From positions 1 through 6,254 of the forward strand of contig CAKUMG010000372.1 of NCBI GenBank assembly GCA_934667465.1: a stretch of 6,254 nucleotides of DNA, read 5' to 3'. The notes beneath the pieces are model-generated. The model saw only the letters and a program-made list of their open reading frames with translations. It was not told the origin of the DNA and ran no database searches. Positions 6,037 through 6,254 of this stretch are shown in pieces; position 1 is the stretch's first letter, and every line of letters begins with the position of its first letter. Both the position numbers and the translations under genes were made by a program. The stretch comes from an uncultured Actinoplanes sp. (GTDB lineage Bacteria; Actinomycetota; Actinomycetes; Mycobacteriales; Micromonosporaceae).

Positions 6037-6102
6037 ATCCCGAGTTCCGGTGTCTCACCCTGCGTCGTCGGGCGGCGACCGAAATGATCCGTGAGGTGGT
6101 CC

Positions 6103-6254
6103 ATGACGCGCCCAGACGACGAGTTCCCCCCACTCGACGTCACGTCCACGCTGAACCTCGGAGCGCTCGACGAGGTGCTCGAGGGGCCTGAGACCGATGT
6201 GGTCCCGAGCCGGATGTCCGGCTCGCTGCCGCCCGGCATGGCCCTGCTGGTGGT
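6103..6254 (+). CDS. garA: FHA-domain regulator, GarA/OdhI-like (3' truncated by the window edge)
   Basis: Only the first 50 codons are present. The ATG at 6103 follows GAGGTGG (6093-6099) with suitable spacing. The in-frame GTG at 6091 would place the ribosome binding site inside the gene. The visible part is the regulatory tail DVTSTLNLG (12-20), an acidic linker, then SLPPGMALLVV (41-51, the last codon incomplete). That stretch closely matches the LPPGSALLVV lead-in to the FHA domain of M. tuberculosis GarA; the FHA domain itself lies outside the window. Phosphorylation of a Thr in the tail by Ser/Thr kinases makes GarA/OdhI fold back on its own FHA domain. This switches its binding to 2-oxoglutarate dehydrogenase and glutamate-metabolism enzymes. 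Position after gcvH matches Rv1827. The symbol rests on this N-terminal match and synteny. Confidence 0.82.
   Translation, partial: MTRPDDEFPPLDVTSTLNLGALDEVLEGPETDVVPSRMSGSLPPGMALLV

Overview
The window looks like actinobacterial chromosome, most likely Micromonosporaceae (Micromonospora/Actinoplanes type). The DNA is very GC-rich by eye, with G or C at nearly every third codon position. GTG starts are used, and promoter-like sites are of the TTGNNN-N17-TAGGCT kind. The gene order from position 2270 onward matches the one known from Mycobacterium tuberculosis Rv1822-Rv1827: pgsA2, DUF881, sbp, DUF881, gcvH, garA. The family placement rests on remembered protein similarity, especially the N-terminus of the GarA-like FHA protein, and not on a search.

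Layout. Positions 1-1631 (+) hold the C-terminal part of a von Willebrand factor A (VWA) metal-binding protein whose start lies outside the window. A 13-bp-stem hairpin at 1645-1679 separates it from a convergent gene at 1713-2045 (-), a complete YnfA-family (UPF0060) small membrane protein. A 224-bp divergent intergenic region (2046-2269) follows, with a candidate -10 element, a short hairpin and five G-tracts that run into the ribosome binding site of the next gene.

Positions 2270-5466 (+) form a tightly packed operon: a CDP-alcohol phosphatidyltransferase (PgsA2-like), a first DUF881 protein, the small basic protein Sbp, and a second DUF881 protein with a long Pro-rich cytoplasmic arm. The first two junctions are ATGA stop/start overlaps and the third has a 4-bp gap. 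After 28 bp comes gcvH (5495-5875), the lipoyl carrier protein of the glycine cleavage system. A 227-bp intergenic region follows, with a good housekeeping promoter, an AT-rich direct repeat and a stable leader hairpin. The window ends 50 codons into an FHA-domain GarA/OdhI-like regulator (6103-6254+).

How the parts may work together. The four envelope genes probably form one translationally coupled unit: a phospholipid headgroup transferase, a small multi-pass protein, and two single-pass proteins with coiled-coil plus DUF881 regions facing outward. In Firmicutes, DUF881 and sbp genes lie next to ftsA/ftsZ, which suggests an envelope or division role. gcvH and garA are metabolic: glycine/one-carbon flux and the 2-oxoglutarate/glutamate branch point. 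Their lasting linkage to the membrane genes is unexplained. No IS element, phage gene, CRISPR array, tRNA or rRNA was seen. The window reads as conserved core chromosome, and the least described part is the DUF881-Sbp-DUF881 unit.
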